A stretch of DNA of 7,132 nt from Thermoanaerobaculia bacterium (lineage in GTDB: Bacteria > Acidobacteriota > Thermoanaerobaculia > Multivoradales > JAHEKO01), in contig JARFQS010000243.1 in the NCBI GenBank assembly GCA_029287645.1, positions 1 through 7,132 of the forward strand. Direction: 5' to 3'. Each line of letters starts with the position of its first letter. The first letter of the stretch is position 1. The position numbers were made by a program, and so were the translations under genes. Below, one piece after another: positions 6,561 through 7,132 of the stretch. A model generated the notes under the pieces. It did no database searches. It was given only the letters and a program-made list of their open reading frames with translations, and was not told the DNA's origin.

Positions 6561-7132
6561 ATGACCGATGACAAGCAGCAGTTCCTAGCTAGCGTCCGGA
6601 TCTTCTCCGATCTGGATCCGGACGAGCTCGCTCTCGTTGCCGAGGTGGCACTGGAGTTGGCTTGGGAGCCAGGAGAGGAGGTCTATGGAGTGGGAGACGA
6701 GGGCAGCTCGATGTTCGTTGTTCGCGAGGGTCTCATCGAGCTCTACGGCGTCGCGGGTGGTGTCGAGAGACACTTCATGACTGCGCGCCCCGGCAACGCC
6801 TTCGGGCTACTGTCCCTGATCGATCCGGGTAGTCGGCCTGCTACGGCGCGAGTCGCGGAGCCGACGACGGGCTTCCAATTCGAAGGTGAGGACCTGGCCA
6901 AGCTGGCCGAGGAGCATTCCGCTGCAGGCATCAAGCTCTTCAGGGCACTTCTCGCGGTTCTGGGTGAGCGGGTACGGATGCTTTCAAATCAATACCGCGA
7001 CACCGTGGCGTGGAACCTCCAGGTTACAGGGCTCGCCAGCCTCAATCTGGAGCACTTGATGAGCGAGCGGGTCGAGGTGGTCGTCGAAACGCTGCGAGGC
7101 CGGCCGATCCAGGGGACACTGGTGCGGTTCGA
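6561..7132 (+). CDS. Cyclic-nucleotide-binding-domain protein, 5' part (continues past the right edge)
   Basis: ATG 6561 follows a strong ribosome binding site, and the frame stays open for 190 codons to the window end. Residues about 10-125 form a Crp-type cNMP-binding beta-roll: IFSDLDPDELALVAEVA (helical lead-in), WEPGEEVYGVGDEGSSMFVVREGLIELYG (strands with the conserved Gly pattern), then the phosphate-cassette region FGLLSLIDPGSRPATA (81-96). Arg92, which would bind the cyclic phosphate, is present, but the usual Glu of the F-G-E motif is Leu83. A long helix follows (about 123-150). Instead of an obvious helix-turn-helix comes VEVVVETLRGRPIQGTLVRF (171-190), a strand-turn-strand pattern like Sm-type small beta-barrels. 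It therefore looks more like a sensor or scaffold than a Crp-family transcription factor. The ligand may not be cAMP, and the missing C-terminus could change this reading. It is divergent from the dehydrogenase gene across 167 bases. Confidence 0.8.
   Translation, partial: MTDDKQQFLASVRIFSDLDPDELALVAEVALELAWEPGEEVYGVGDEGSSMFVVREGLIELYGVAGGVERHFMTARPGNAFGLLSLIDPGSRPATARVAEPTTGFQFEGEDLAKLAEEHSAAGIKLFRALLAVLGERVRMLSNQYRDTVAWNLQVTGLASLNLEHLMSERVEVVVETLRGRPIQGTLVRF

Noticed and set aside
1..7132. tRNA, rRNA, CRISPR array, transposase or attachment site
   Set aside because: Nothing was seen by eye: no spaced repeats, no transposase-like protein, no terminal inverted repeats with target duplications, and almost all bases are taken by the five genes.

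Overview
The window is GC-rich, tightly packed bacterial DNA with five protein genes and no RNA genes, mobile elements or CRISPR array. The proteins point to a diderm with a busy envelope: a secreted FG-GAP repeat protein, an LtaS/MdoB-type sulfatase-fold enzyme, a polytopic membrane protein, and a predicted PQQ-dependent sugar dehydrogenase lipoprotein. The C-terminal tail of the first protein (IFADGFETG...TSTWS) resembles a tail I associate with Acidobacteriota (Thermoanaerobaculia), Myxococcota-like and some gammaproteobacterial secreted proteins. The assignment to an Acidobacteriota- or Myxococcota-like lineage is an inference, not proven here.

Layout. Bases 2-727 (+) hold the 3' end of the FG-GAP/VCBS gene, cut by the left edge. 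After 22 bases, 750-3401 (+) encodes an 883-residue LtaS-like protein: five membrane helices, an alkaline-phosphatase-superfamily domain, and about 275 residues of unrecognised beta-rich sequence. It meets the next gene tail-to-tail with 4 bases between them. Two minus-strand genes follow, probably one transcription unit read right to left: the sugar dehydrogenase lipoprotein (6393-5236), then, 33 bases later, a 598-residue GT-C-like membrane protein (5202-3406). A 167-base divergent region (6394-6560) holds a good sigma70-type promoter for the minus-strand pair, an 8-bp perfect dyad, and a strong Shine-Dalgarno for the last gene. That gene (6561 to the right edge, +) begins a cyclic-nucleotide-binding-domain protein and is cut by the window end.

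How the parts may work together. The LtaS-like and GT-C-like proteins both look suited to building or decorating surface polymers, and the dehydrogenase to periplasmic sugar oxidation, but nothing in the sequence proves a shared pathway. Genes 2 and 4 lack a Shine-Dalgarno and have a -10-like box 7-9 bases before the start codon, suggesting leaderless or near-leaderless mRNAs. The last gene has a canonical AAGGAGG site.

I do not see a clear undescribed multi-gene system. The best leads are the altered metal site (DE instead of DH) and unknown C-terminal region of the LtaS-like protein, the cNMP-type protein with a leucine in place of the usual ligand-binding glutamate and a non-HTH C-terminus, and the leaderless start architecture.
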